IMG/VR virus record: IMGVR_UViG_3300025070_000160
Location: 1 to 29,229 of that record
DNA: 29,229 nucleotides
Direction: 5' to 3' (one strand)
Source of the DNA: a virus
A program made the position numbers and the translations under genes. The notes beneath the pieces were generated by a model. The model worked only from the letters and a program-made list of their open reading frames with translations. It ran no database searches and was not told the DNA's origin. Every line of letters begins with the position of its first letter. Within the stretch, counting starts at the first letter, position 1. Shown one piece after another: positions 1-6,297 of this stretch.

Positions 1-1
1 A

Positions 2-109
2 GACAAGCTCGTAAGAGAAACTATTATGAATACTGGTAAAAAAGTAGAAGAGAACTCAGATGCGTTAAAGAAAATAGACGATAAGTTATTTGAAATAATT
101 AGTAAATGA
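2..109 (+). CDS. C-terminal part of a small gene that wraps round the window ends
   Basis: Open from the first in-frame base to TGA at 107-109, giving 35 residues that end in a charged, probably helical tail (SDALKKIDDKLFEIISK). No start codon lies at the window edge. The reading frame at the far end (29162-29229) runs off with two spare bases, and joining those to base 1 gives AAA followed by this frame. The joined protein is 58 aa, acidic and basic in alternation, with no Cys and no membrane segment, and looks like one amphipathic helix or coiled coil. Its stop overlaps the next start (ATGA), so it is probably the first gene of the lysis-type operon. The function is not recognised. Confidence 0.75.
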   Translation, partial: DKLVRETIMNTGKKVEENSDALKKIDDKLFEIISK

Positions 110-447
110 AAAAATTAATATTATGTGTGATATGTGTATTGGTTGCGGGCTTTGTATATAGTCAAGACGTAACAGTTCTGCAAATAAATGCAGAATGGAA
201 TAAAAAGAATAATTACGATTTAAGTGATATTACAGGTGCTACTGTAAAGTTTAGTTACTTAAAAGACCAACCTAAAGATATTCAAAATAAAATTATGGCT
301 GTACCTGTAATTGTTATTATGGATAAATCAGGTAGGGTTAGAATGCAATATGTAGCAGATATATCTTTGCAAATTAAAGCTACTAGATTAGAAATACAGA
401 ATACTATAAATAGAATTAATAGACCTAGAAGGGCAAGTACTAACTAA
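106..447 (+). CDS. exported thioredoxin-fold-like small protein
   Basis: The 113-aa product begins with a clear signal peptide: MKK, then a hydrophobic run to about residue 17, then VYSQ, so cleavage near residue 20 is likely. The rest has a thioredoxin-like rhythm: a strand with a Trp (INAEW, residues 27-31), a strand near 45-50, then a cis-Pro-like VPV (66-68) leading into a strand and a turn (VIVIMDKSGRV). The CxxC redox pair is missing, so disulphide chemistry is unlikely. It lies directly ahead of the endolysin gene, overlapping by one base (TAATG), and could act in the periplasm during lysis or in superinfection control. The fold is inferred from pattern only and the role is unknown. 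Confidence 0.7.
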   Translation: MKKLILCVICVLVAGFVYSQDVTVLQINAEWNKKNNYDLSDITGATVKFSYLKDQPKDIQNKIMAVPVIVIMDKSGRVRMQYVADISLQIKATRLEIQNTINRINRPRRASTN

Positions 448-929
448 TGAATAAGATAAGTAAACATATAAGCTACAAAGAAGCTACTAGAAGTGCTACA
501 GCTTTACGTTTAGGTATAGATAATATTCCTGGAGAGTATGAGCTTCAGAATATGGAAATGGTAGCTAAGAAAGTATTTGAACCATTAAGAGAAGCAGTTG
601 ATGCTCCTATAAAAATAAACTCATTCTATAGATGTGAAGAACTTAATAAAGCTATTGGAGGCAGCAGTAAAAGTCAACATTGTCAAGGCAGAGCTATTGA
701 TATTGATGATGTTTATGGTAATGTTAGTAATGCTTTTATGTATTATTATATTAAAGATAATCTCGACTTTGACCAAATTATTTGGGAGTTTGGTACAGAT
801 CATAATCCCGATTGGGTTCACGTCAGCTATGTAGATGAAGATTCTAATAGAAAAAGATGTTTAAGAGCTATAAGAGAAAATGGTAAAACTAAATACATAG
901 ATATAACAAATGAGCAAAATACTAAGTAA
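447..929 (+). CDS. endolysin, zinc D-Ala-D-Ala carboxypeptidase type (peptidase M15)
   Basis: The 160-aa protein carries the M15 zinc-peptidase signature: SKSQHCQGRAIDID (H78 and D85, H-x6-D) and WVHVSY (H125), the three expected zinc ligands, with E114 or D122 nearby as possible catalytic acids. SFYRCEELN (59-67) matches the motif that precedes the zinc site in this family. It should cut the peptide part of peptidoglycan at the end of infection. There is no signal peptide, so it would need the holin encoded by the next gene, which it overlaps by 20 nt. Its length is normal for a single-domain phage M15 enzyme. A virion-associated role is possible but less likely, given the holin neighbour. 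Confidence 0.88.
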   Translation: MNKISKHISYKEATRSATALRLGIDNIPGEYELQNMEMVAKKVFEPLREAVDAPIKINSFYRCEELNKAIGGSSKSQHCQGRAIDIDDVYGNVSNAFMYYYIKDNLDFDQIIWEFGTDHNPDWVHVSYVDEDSNRKRCLRAIRENGKTKYIDITNEQNTK

Positions 930-1305
930 ATTATTTGGAGCTGCAGGTGGAAACATAGCAGAAAAGATTTCAGGCATTATAGACAAACATACTTTTAGTA
1001 AAGTAGAGAAGGCTCAATTTGAAAAAGAAATGGAGCAGATCTGGATTGATGCAGAAGCTGACATACAAAAGAATGTTACTGAGAGATGGAAAGTAGATAT
1101 GGCTTCTGATAGTTGGCTTAGTAAGAATGTTAGACCTTTAGTTCTTATATTTTTAGTAGTGTCTACAGTTCTTATGGTATTTATTGATGCAGGAGTTATA
1201 TCATTTGAAGTAAAAGCAAACTGGATAGATTTATTACAGTTAGTTCTTATAACAGTCATAGGAGCTTATTTTGGAGGTCGTAGTGCAGAGAAATTCAAAA
1301 AGTAA
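910..1305 (+). CDS. holin, three-TM type
   Basis: The 131-aa protein has a soluble amphipathic N-terminal half (charged helix at residues 20-65) and then the pattern of the GTA/3-TM holin group: DSWLSKNVRPLVLIFLVV (start of the first membrane segment near residue 75), a second hydrophobic stretch around 90-100, and a C-terminal one ending GAYFGGRSAEKFKK. The Trp/Arg-Pro entry and the GGRS-type exit are typical of this family. It should form lesions in the inner membrane that release the M15 endolysin encoded just upstream. The start lies 20 nt inside the endolysin gene. The final TAA overlaps the next ATG by one base. Confidence 0.85.
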   Translation: MSKILSKLFGAAGGNIAEKISGIIDKHTFSKVEKAQFEKEMEQIWIDAEADIQKNVTERWKVDMASDSWLSKNVRPLVLIFLVVSTVLMVFIDAGVISFEVKANWIDLLQLVLITVIGAYFGGRSAEKFKK

Positions 1306-1430
1306 TGGCAAAGCTAACTACAAGTAATTATCGTGCTTCTAAACGCACAAAAAGACCTGGTGTTCATTCTAAGAACGCTAGTAAAGGTCAAGTGAAATTC
1401 AAAAAGAAATATAAGGGTCAAGGCAGATAA
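1305..1430 (+). CDS. very small basic protein, 41 aa
   Basis: ATG overlaps the holin stop (TAATG) and the frame runs to TAA at 1428-1430. The product starts MAKLTTSNYRASKRTKR, ends KKKYKGQGR, and is almost entirely Lys, Arg, Ser, Gly and Thr with no acidic residue, so it should bind nucleic acid or be disordered. From general knowledge of marine phage genomes, short basic proteins of this look recur beside lysis and late genes, but no function is established. Translational coupling to the holin and a protein-like composition support it as real. Confidence 0.68.
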   Translation: MAKLTTSNYRASKRTKRPGVHSKNASKGQVKFKKKYKGQGR

Positions 1431-1604
1431 ATATTTTTTTATATATTTGTTCTTGCTCATAGCTAAACTTGCACAACCTAATAAAGTTGGACGGTGCTTG
1501 GAACAGGTATTACTTTCTTTCTTTTTTACTAGGTTTTTTCTTTCTTTTTCTTTTTACTCTTTTTCTTTTTCTTTCTTTTAATTATAATTTATATCTTAGT
1601 GTGT
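1431..1604 (+). other. intergenic region with polypyrimidine tract and possible promoter box
   Basis: This is 174 nt without a convincing gene. It holds a perfect TAnnTTTG box (1442-1449), though no TTG at the usual distance upstream. A weak imperfect stem, GCACAAC pairing with GTT and GTGC, lies across about 1471-1497. Then comes a long T/C tract: from 1513 to 1579 only five or so bases are purines, and 1534-1579 has a single A. An open frame from TTG at 1469 exists only because the tract reads as Phe/Leu; it is not credited. The tract could be a leader for the NinG-like gene, an origin-type element, or a protein-binding site. Confidence 0.5.
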
Positions 1605-2018
1605 ATGAGAAAGGTATCACGCAAAAGTCTTGTAAAGAAATTAGATGCAATATTCTCTGAATATATAAGACTTAGAAAAGCTAATAAGAAAGGCATAGTA
1701 TCGTGTTATACTTGTGGCAAAAAAGCATATTGGAAAGGTGCAGGAATGCAAAATGGACATTTTATGTCTAGAAAATCATATTCTACAAGATGGGAGGAGC
1801 TTAACTGCCAGGTACAATGCTATTCCTGTAATGTGATGAGATATGGTGAACAATACAAGTATGGCTTAGAACTCCAAAAAGAATATGGTAAAGACTTACC
1901 AGAACAACTTCTTATACAATCTAAACAGATCAAAAAGTTCTCTAATATAGACTTAGAGGATATGATAAATAAATACAAAGACTTAGTGGATAAAAGGAAA
2001 AAAGAATTATCTTTGTGA
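1605..2018 (+). CDS. ninG: NinG-like recombination protein (zinc/HNH-like nuclease fold)
   Basis: The 137-aa product has CYTCG (C34, C37), then NGHFMSR (H52), then NCQVQCYSCN (C68, C72, C75) followed by RYGEQYKYGLELQKEYG. This is the order seen in lambda NinG (Rap): two Cys pairs around a central His-Phe, with QCxxCN before G...Y. NinG processes branched recombination intermediates. The N-terminal 30 residues are strongly basic. I start at ATG 1605; a GTG two codons upstream (1599) is in frame but less likely. It stands alone between the polypyrimidine tract and a strong terminator, so it may be the last gene of the lysis-side transcript or its own unit. Confidence 0.82.
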   Translation: MRKVSRKSLVKKLDAIFSEYIRLRKANKKGIVSCYTCGKKAYWKGAGMQNGHFMSRKSYSTRWEELNCQVQCYSCNVMRYGEQYKYGLELQKEYGKDLPEQLLIQSKQIKKFSNIDLEDMINKYKDLVDKRKKELSL

Positions 2019-2057
2019 GCATAATCTGTTTCTCGCAGGTCTTATAGTTTTGTTTTG

Positions 2058-2089
2058 AAGGGAGGGATTAATTTTCCTCCTTTTTTTTT
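2058..2089 (+). terminator. Rho-independent terminator after the NinG-like gene
   Basis: GGAGG (2061-2065) pairs with CCTCC (2076-2080). The stem can extend outward through a G:T and two A:T pairs and inward by one G:T, leaving an AT-rich loop, and nine T residues follow directly. It closes the unit before the early block starting at 2168. Confidence 0.85.
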
Positions 2090-2131
2090 ATGCACTTGTT
2101 TTATTAACATTTTTTAATTAACTTGCTAAAG

Positions 2132-2149
2132 TATTGCAATGAAGCAATA
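2132..2149. promoter_or_regulatory. inverted repeat, possible operator or leader hairpin of the early block
   Basis: TATTGC (2132-2137) and GCAATA (2144-2149) form a perfect 6-bp inverted repeat around AATGAA, 19 nt before the first early gene. It follows a TTAATTAACTTG stretch that could hold the promoter. It may bind a regulator or form a 5' hairpin in the mRNA. No repressor gene was recognised in the window, so the partner is unknown. Confidence 0.4.
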
Positions 2150-2167
2150 TATTAAAAACAATTATAT

Positions 2168-2398
2168 ATGACTTATAAAGCAGATTTAGAAAGAATCAGA
2201 AATTCAGTAAATTGGATATTTACAGAAGCTGATCAATTAAGAGAAAAATTAAATCAAGAGATTGAAAAAAATGCTATCTTACAAAAACAAATAGAAGAAA
2301 GAGATAGTGAAATTAATCAATTAAATCAAGAGATTGATAAACAAGAATTTAGAAATGCACAGTTAGAAGTAGACATAGTAGACGAATATATTAAATAA
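2168..2398 (+). CDS. small coiled-coil protein, first gene of the early block
   Basis: The 76-aa product is strongly helical. From about residue 20 it reads as a continuous coiled coil (QLREKLNQEIEKNAILQKQ and onward) with regular Leu/Ile spacing. A 17-nt stretch, ttaaatcaagagattga, occurs twice within it (encoding LNQEI twice), which suggests internal duplication. It opens the early transcription unit, lies 6 nt ahead of the next gene, and could be an oligomerising adaptor or an early host-takeover protein. The function is not recognised. Confidence 0.7.
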   Translation: MTYKADLERIRNSVNWIFTEADQLREKLNQEIEKNAILQKQIEERDSEINQLNQEIDKQEFRNAQLEVDIVDEYIK

Positions 2399-2403
2399 GA
2401 ATT

Positions 2404-2796
2404 ATGAATTATACAGCACAAGTAAAAGAGATAAGTAAAATTGATAAACCACCTTTTGGTGATGGTATTTTAACTTATAAAATGAAAACTTCTAAACACG
2501 AAGGATTTTTATATACTCCAAAATTAAATTTAGAAGTAGGAGATGAAATTTCTTATGAATATTTACCCTTACCAAAATCTTCAGGATATAAGTTTTATAA
2601 ACCAAAAAAAGTAGGTATGTACAATAATTATAAAAAAGATACTAGTACACAGTCTGTATCTAAACCTTTAGACACTCACAATAGTATATTAAGACAAGTA
2701 GCATTTAAAGGAGCTATAGAACTTGCTTCTTCTGGCAAGATAAACATTCAAGAGATAGAAGAATTTACAAATACATTTAATCAAATATTAAAATAA
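2404..2796 (+). CDS. probable DNA-binding early protein, OB-like N-terminus
   Basis: 130 aa. Residues 1-70 look like a small beta-barrel (YTAQVKEISKI, then GFLYTPKLNLEVGDEISYEY, then SGYKFYKPKKV), with the 'grow to a limit, then VGD, then a beta strand' rhythm of OB-fold proteins. After a Ser/Thr/Lys linker, residues 90-130 form a helical tail (HNSILRQVAFKGAIELAS and IQEIEEFTNTFNQIL). That tail resembles the short helical domain ending many phage ssDNA-interaction proteins. It sits directly before the DUF3127-like SSB gene, 5 nt apart, so a joint role on single-stranded DNA is plausible. An annealing protein is another option, and the window otherwise lacks one next to its RecE-like exonuclease. 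Confidence 0.65.
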   Translation: MNYTAQVKEISKIDKPPFGDGILTYKMKTSKHEGFLYTPKLNLEVGDEISYEYLPLPKSSGYKFYKPKKVGMYNNYKKDTSTQSVSKPLDTHNSILRQVAFKGAIELASSGKINIQEIEEFTNTFNQILK

Positions 2797-2801
2797 TAAT
2801 T

Positions 2802-3152
2802 ATGGAAATTACAGGTAGAATTAAAAAAATCAACAGTACACAAACTAGAGGAGCTAATAACTTTAGAACTAGAAGTATGTGGCTTGTAACTAGTGGCAAG
2901 TATCCTCAAACGTTACAGGTAGAGTTTACACAAGATAAAGTCAATCTATTAAATAGCTTTACAGAAGGTTCTTTTGTTAGAACAGCTATTAACCTAAGAG
3001 GTAGAGAATGGCAGAATCCAAAGACAAATGAGGTGAAAGTATTTAATACTATTGAAGGATGGAAGTTAGAAGATGATGTAGAACAAGTAAGTGCTTCACA
3101 ACAAAGTCCTGATAGAAATGAGAAAGTTTATGAGGGTGGTAATCCTTTCTAA
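2802..3152 (+). CDS. DUF3127-like single-stranded DNA-binding protein
   Basis: 116 aa. The opening MEITGRIKKI, the strand KYPQTLQVEF, the DKVNLLN helix, and REWQNPKTNEVKVFNTIEGWKLE match the order of DUF3127, an OB-fold family of Bacteroidetes and their phages regarded as an SSB analogue. The C-terminal 25 residues are disordered and end in GGNPF, close to the hydrophobic SSB tail ending in PF that recruits partner proteins, though less acidic. It should coat ssDNA during replication and recombination. It is followed immediately, with no gap, by the diphosphohydrolase-like gene. Confidence 0.78.
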   Translation: MEITGRIKKINSTQTRGANNFRTRSMWLVTSGKYPQTLQVEFTQDKVNLLNSFTEGSFVRTAINLRGREWQNPKTNEVKVFNTIEGWKLEDDVEQVSASQQSPDRNEKVYEGGNPF

Positions 3153-3452
3153 ATGAATGCAGAAGAAAGAAAAAAGACCCCTGTTTATTCGGGGGTTTTA
3201 AATTATTTTCCTGATGCTATTTTAGAAGTGGCAAAAGTTTCTTATATTGGTAATAAACAACACAATCCTAATTTGCCTTTGCATTGGGATAGAAGTAAAT
3301 CAGGAGATGAATTAGATGCTCTATGTAGACATCTTATTGAAGCAGGTAAGATTGATAGTGATGGAATGAGGCATAGCGCAAAGGTTGCGTGGCGCGCACT
3401 CTCTAACTTGCAAAAAGAAATAGAAAAAGACAATAACAAAAACAAAAACTAA
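3153..3452 (+). CDS. dATP/dGTP diphosphohydrolase-like nucleotide enzyme
   Basis: 99 aa. The arrangement PDAILEVAKVSYIGNKQHNP, then LHWDRSKSGDELDALCRHLIEAG, then DSDGMRHSAKVAWRALSNLQ is that of the MazG-related dATP/dGTP diphosphohydrolase domain of phages (PF18909 group, which includes MazZ). Its conserved features are the E-x-A-K-V helix, H-W, the D-A-x-x-R-H helix and the final D-x-G-x-x-H-x-A-x-V-A-W helix. It would trim purine deoxynucleotides for the phage dNTP pool. No PurZ-like synthetase is present, so a role in base-substituted (Z) DNA is not supported. Its start abuts the stop of the SSB-like gene. Confidence 0.7.
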   Translation: MNAEERKKTPVYSGVLNYFPDAILEVAKVSYIGNKQHNPNLPLHWDRSKSGDELDALCRHLIEAGKIDSDGMRHSAKVAWRALSNLQKEIEKDNNKNKN

Positions 3453-3453
3453 G

Positions 3454-4368
3454 ATGCTAATAAACTTTGACCAACAGATTGATAAACTACAACAAATCAG
3501 GTCAGGGAAGATAATAGAAGGTTTAGCATTAGGATTTCCAGAAATAGACGAATACTTTAGATTTAAACAAGGTAACTTTTTAGTATGCTTAGGTCACGCT
3601 AATGTAGGTAAGACTACTGTGATCTTATATATGATGTTATTATATTCTATAAAGCATAATATTAGATGGCTTGTATTTTCTAGTGAGAATGAAGCACATA
3701 GTATTATTAGAAAACTAATAGAATTCCTGGCAGCAAAACCTATAAACAAAATACCTGAAGAAGAATTTGAGAAGCACAAGAGCTTTGTGTTTAATCAGTT
3801 TAAAATAATAGATTCTAATGAGCTTCATACTTATAAGACCTTATTAGAATTAGCTACAAGTATTAAAAAGGCTTGGAACTATCACGGATTTCTTATAGAC
3901 CCTTACAACTCTTTAATGAAAGATAGAGAGATGCTAAAAGGTATTAACTCTCACGATTATGACTATGAAGCAACATCTGAAATAAGATTATTCTGCAAGA
4001 CTCATAATGTATCAGTATGGTTAAATACTCACGCAGCTACAGAATCATTAAGAAAGAAACATTCTAATTCTGATGAGTATGCAGGACATCCTATTCCTCC
4101 TATGGCAAGTGATGTAGAAGGTGGAGGTAAGTTTGTTAATAGAAGTGATGAGTTTCTAGTAATTCATAGATATACTCAACACCCTACAGATTGGATGTAT
4201 AACCATATACACGTTAGAAAAGTAAAAGACATTGATACAGGAGGAAGACCTACTCCATTGACAGAACCTATCAAACTTAAATCAATACTTAACAATGTAG
4301 GTTTCCAAATAAATGGTAATAATATTATAACACCAACTTTAACAGAACAAATAAACTTACCATTTTGA
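3454..4368 (+). CDS. DnaB-type replicative helicase core (RecA-fold ATPase)
   Basis: 304 aa. Walker A is GHANVGKTT (residues 47-55), the expected catalytic acid lies in FSSENE (75-80), Walker B is HGFLIDP (144-150, D149), and an LNTHAATE stretch (about 190-197) corresponds to the sensor-like strand. LALGFPEIDEYFRFKQGNFLVCLG is the usual lead-in of DnaB-family C-terminal domains. The N-terminal primase-interaction domain of full-length DnaB (about 450 aa) is absent, so this is a core-only helicase as in several small phages. It should unwind the fork or load with the host machinery. It overlaps the sigma-like gene by 4 nt. Confidence 0.82.
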   Translation: MLINFDQQIDKLQQIRSGKIIEGLALGFPEIDEYFRFKQGNFLVCLGHANVGKTTVILYMMLLYSIKHNIRWLVFSSENEAHSIIRKLIEFLAAKPINKIPEEEFEKHKSFVFNQFKIIDSNELHTYKTLLELATSIKKAWNYHGFLIDPYNSLMKDREMLKGINSHDYDYEATSEIRLFCKTHNVSVWLNTHAATESLRKKHSNSDEYAGHPIPPMASDVEGGGKFVNRSDEFLVIHRYTQHPTDWMYNHIHVRKVKDIDTGGRPTPLTEPIKLKSILNNVGFQINGNNIITPTLTEQINLPF

Positions 4369-4844
4369 AAACACCTGTAGAATTAGCATATGAAAAACAT
4401 AACCAATGGGTAGAGATAGTACAAACCTTTGGTGGTTTAAATAAAGAGGAGTGTGAAGATTTGGTACAAACTATGTATATTCTGCTAATAAAGAATACAC
4501 AAAAAGGAATAGACTATCTATATAAAGATGAGATAAACTATTACTATGTTTTTAAAATACTTAGAGGGTTGTATGTAGATTTGATTAGAAAGAAAAGTAA
4601 AGTAAAACTAATCAGCTTAGAAAACATAGAACCTGTTACAGAAATAGATCACAACAATTATGATGAGGTTTATAACAAGCTCCAGGATATTTTAAAAGAT
4701 ATGTACTGGTACGATAAAAAAGTATTTGAAATTATAGAAGATGGTACTAACATAAGTGAACTATCAAGAAAAAGTAAAATAAGTTATTACAGCTTATACA
4801 ATACTTATAAGAAAGTTAAACAGAAACTAAAAGAAAATTTATGA
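4365..4844 (+). CDS. phage sigma-70-like factor (candidate late-promoter reader)
   Basis: 159 aa. Residues 25-80 fit sigma region 2: GLNKEECEDLVQTMYILLIKN is the acidic helix, and YYYVFKILRGLYVDLIRKKSK resembles the -10-recognition helix ending in Arg/Lys. Residues 112-155 fit region 4: KKVFEIIEDGTNISELSRKS, then a second helix ending YNTYKKVKQKLKE, a helix-turn-helix. The start is TTG at 4365, overlapping the helicase stop (TTGA); no in-frame ATG occurs until deep in region 2, so TTG is well supported and implies termination-reinitiation. Placement in the early block fits a middle or late transcription switch. It could be a non-sigma HTH regulator, but the two-domain layout argues for sigma. 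Confidence 0.72.
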   Translation: MKTPVELAYEKHNQWVEIVQTFGGLNKEECEDLVQTMYILLIKNTQKGIDYLYKDEINYYYVFKILRGLYVDLIRKKSKVKLISLENIEPVTEIDHNNYDEVYNKLQDILKDMYWYDKKVFEIIEDGTNISELSRKSKISYYSLYNTYKKVKQKLKENL

Positions 4845-5266
4845 AACAAACTTTTGATAGAGATTTAAAGATAGGTAAGAAATATGAGCAGGTGGTTTTA
4901 GATTCTGTAAAAGAAAAATATCCTCAAGCATATATTGAAGATGGTTATTGTAAAGATTGGGATATATATATTCCTGAATTAAAATTAGGTGTAGAAGTTA
5001 AATCTGATAAAAAAAGTATGCACACAGGAAATATAGTTATAGAAATACAATTTAATAATAAACCATCTGCTCTATCAACTACAAAAGCTAAATACTGGGT
5101 TATATATGATGGTTATCATTATAATTGGTTTTTAGTAAATGACATTAAAAAATGTATTGAAGATAATCAATTAAGATATGCTACATTTACAGGTAAAGGA
5201 GATATTCATAGTAAAAAAGCATATTTAATAAAAAAAGAATTATTGTATAAATATAAAATATTATGA
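4841..5266 (+). CDS. PD-(D/E)XK nuclease-like protein
   Basis: 141 aa. The active-site pattern is visible: E16 in KKYEQVVLDSV, D41 in KDWDIYIPE, and VEVKSD (E52-x-K54), followed by IVIEIQFNNKPSAL, the strand and loop typical of small single-domain nucleases of this fold that resemble Holliday-junction resolvases. A role in resolving recombination intermediates or degrading host DNA is plausible. It overlaps the sigma-like gene by 4 nt (ATGA) and the next microgene by 4 nt, so all are translated together. Confidence 0.7.
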   Translation: MKQTFDRDLKIGKKYEQVVLDSVKEKYPQAYIEDGYCKDWDIYIPELKLGVEVKSDKKSMHTGNIVIEIQFNNKPSALSTTKAKYWVIYDGYHYNWFLVNDIKKCIEDNQLRYATFTGKGDIHSKKAYLIKKELLYKYKIL

Positions 5267-5424
5267 AACTAGGAAACTTAGTAGAACTTATAACGACATA
5301 CACAGGAATAAAATACTTAGTAGATACTTACCATAGTATAAGAGGAACTAAGTGCAACTGTGATGAAAGAAAAGATGCTTTAAATAAATTTAAAATAGAT
5401 AGAAATGGGATTACAAAAGTTTAG
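5263..5424 (+). CDS. small CxC-containing protein, 53 aa
   Basis: The ATG overlaps the previous stop (ATGA) and the frame ends at TAG 5422-5424, overlapping the next gene by 20 nt. The product has an N-terminal helix (LGNLVELITTYTGIKYLVD) and then GTKCNCDERKDALNKF. The G-x-x-C-x-C-x-x-R-K-x-x-L-N element is familiar from small Bacteroidetes phage proteins of unknown role. The Cys pair could bind metal if the protein dimerises. Confidence 0.7.
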   Translation: MKLGNLVELITTYTGIKYLVDTYHSIRGTKCNCDERKDALNKFKIDRNGITKV

Positions 5425-5623
5425 TCAGGAAGATTACGATAAATGGACAGAGTTTAAATCTGCTAATGGTAAAAGCATTGATAGAAAAGAACAGGAGTTA
5501 ATTGCTCGACTACATTCCGTCTATTATAAGCATAGCTATTATTTACCCTGCTCCTGTACTCCTAAGACATATATAGCGTGGATAAAACAATTAAATGACA
5601 TTTACGCTAATGGGACTCAGTAA
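5405..5623 (+). CDS. hypothetical early protein with CSC motif, 72 aa
   Basis: The product opens with MGLQKFSQEDYDKWTEF and a helical middle (KEQELIARLHSVYYKH), then PCSCTPKTYIAWIKQLNDIY. The PCSC-x-P-K-T-Y-x-x-W element is the second CxC motif in two successive genes, so these two products may share a ligand or act together. It overlaps both neighbours. The function is not recognised. Confidence 0.7.
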   Translation: MGLQKFSQEDYDKWTEFKSANGKSIDRKEQELIARLHSVYYKHSYYLPCSCTPKTYIAWIKQLNDIYANGTQ

Positions 5624-6029
5624 GATACATCTATACGAACAAGCAGTAGTTCAGATACTTAATATGGACGGATGGGATTTGAAATGGGCAGGTAATGGCT
5701 TTGAGCATTATGATGCTATAGGTAAAACTCCTAAGGGTCACGATTGTGTAATAGAAATGAAGTTCAGGAATAAATACTATAAAGAAAAGATGCTAGAGGT
5801 TTATAAGTATGAACAGTTAATTAGTATGGATTCCGAAATAGTAAAGCTCTACTTTGTATCAGACCCTAAAGGTAACTATCTATATTGGTTAAACTATTTA
5901 GAAATGCCAGAACCTGTAGAGATGTATTGTCCTGACACTACTATATGGACTAAGAAACGATTACTCAAACCTGTATATCTTCTAACAGAAGAACAAGCAA
6001 GTATTATAAATAGGGAGTCATATAATTAA
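5610..6029 (+). CDS. second PD-(D/E)XK nuclease-like protein
   Basis: 139 aa from ATG 5610 (MGLSKIHLYEQAVVQ); an ATG five codons earlier at 5595 is also in frame. E11 lies in the first helix, FEHYDAIGK gives the candidate metal-binding Asp, and CVIEMKFRNKYY gives the E-x-K pair on the next strand, followed by a long helix with YKYEQLIS. This is the nuclease fold in a form different from 4841-5266, so the two are not recent duplicates. The middle Asp assignment is uncertain. It is the last gene before the promoter at 6031. Confidence 0.6.
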   Translation: MGLSKIHLYEQAVVQILNMDGWDLKWAGNGFEHYDAIGKTPKGHDCVIEMKFRNKYYKEKMLEVYKYEQLISMDSEIVKLYFVSDPKGNYLYWLNYLEMPEPVEMYCPDTTIWTKKRLLKPVYLLTEEQASIINRESYN

Positions 6030-6030
6030 A

Positions 6031-6062
6031 TTTTGTTAATAACTTAGAAAGAGTTATATTAG
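6031..6062 (+). promoter_or_regulatory. host-type promoter before 6090
   Basis: TTTTG (6031-6035) is followed after 19 nt by TATATTAG (6055-6062), one mismatch from the Bacteroidetes -7 element TAnnTTTG. The predicted start near 6069 gives a leader of about 20 nt. A related element at 10270 shares TTGTTAATAA and ATTAGC. Confidence 0.6.
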
Positions 6063-6089
6063 CCTGTATAACTTTAAAAAAACAAAATT

Positions 6090-6296
6090 ATGAGTGAACC
6101 AATAAGTAATGAAATTTTTGAAACATTTAGAATCCAGGAAAGAGCAGCAGAACAGAATAGAGCTGTAAAACTTTTAGCTGAACAAGGCTATACTATCTTA
6201 GATTTAGAAGGTAATATAATTAATAGACAAACTATTAAGTTACATCAAAGTAATCGACCTAGATACGATTATAAAAGAAAGCCTAAAAACAATTAA
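6090..6296 (+). CDS. small early protein, 68 aa
   Basis: The first gene after the promoter at 6031-6062, with an A-rich leader ending aaaacaaaattATG. The N-terminal half is helical and polar (EIFETFRIQERAAEQNRAV), the middle TILDLEGNIINRQ is one beta-hairpin, and the tail is basic (RPRYDYKRKPKNN). It has no Cys and no membrane segment. The position suggests an early host-takeover or regulatory role, but the function is not recognised. Confidence 0.7.
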   Translation: MSEPISNEIFETFRIQERAAEQNRAVKLLAEQGYTILDLEGNIINRQTIKLHQSNRPRYDYKRKPKNN

Positions 6297-6297
6297 G

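Noticed and set aside
634-834. Open frame inside the M15 endolysin gene
   Set aside because: It overlaps the whole zinc-site coding part in another frame and reads as biased hydrophobic sequence without features; the endolysin motifs are decisive.
1469-1660. 63-codon open frame from TTG through the polypyrimidine tract
   Set aside because: Its Phe/Leu content is only the T/C tract read as codons, and it overlaps the NinG-like gene in another frame.
3153-3452. 2-aminoadenine (Z) genome
   Set aside because: Needs a PurZ-type synthetase, usually also DatZ and a DpoZ polymerase; none is seen.
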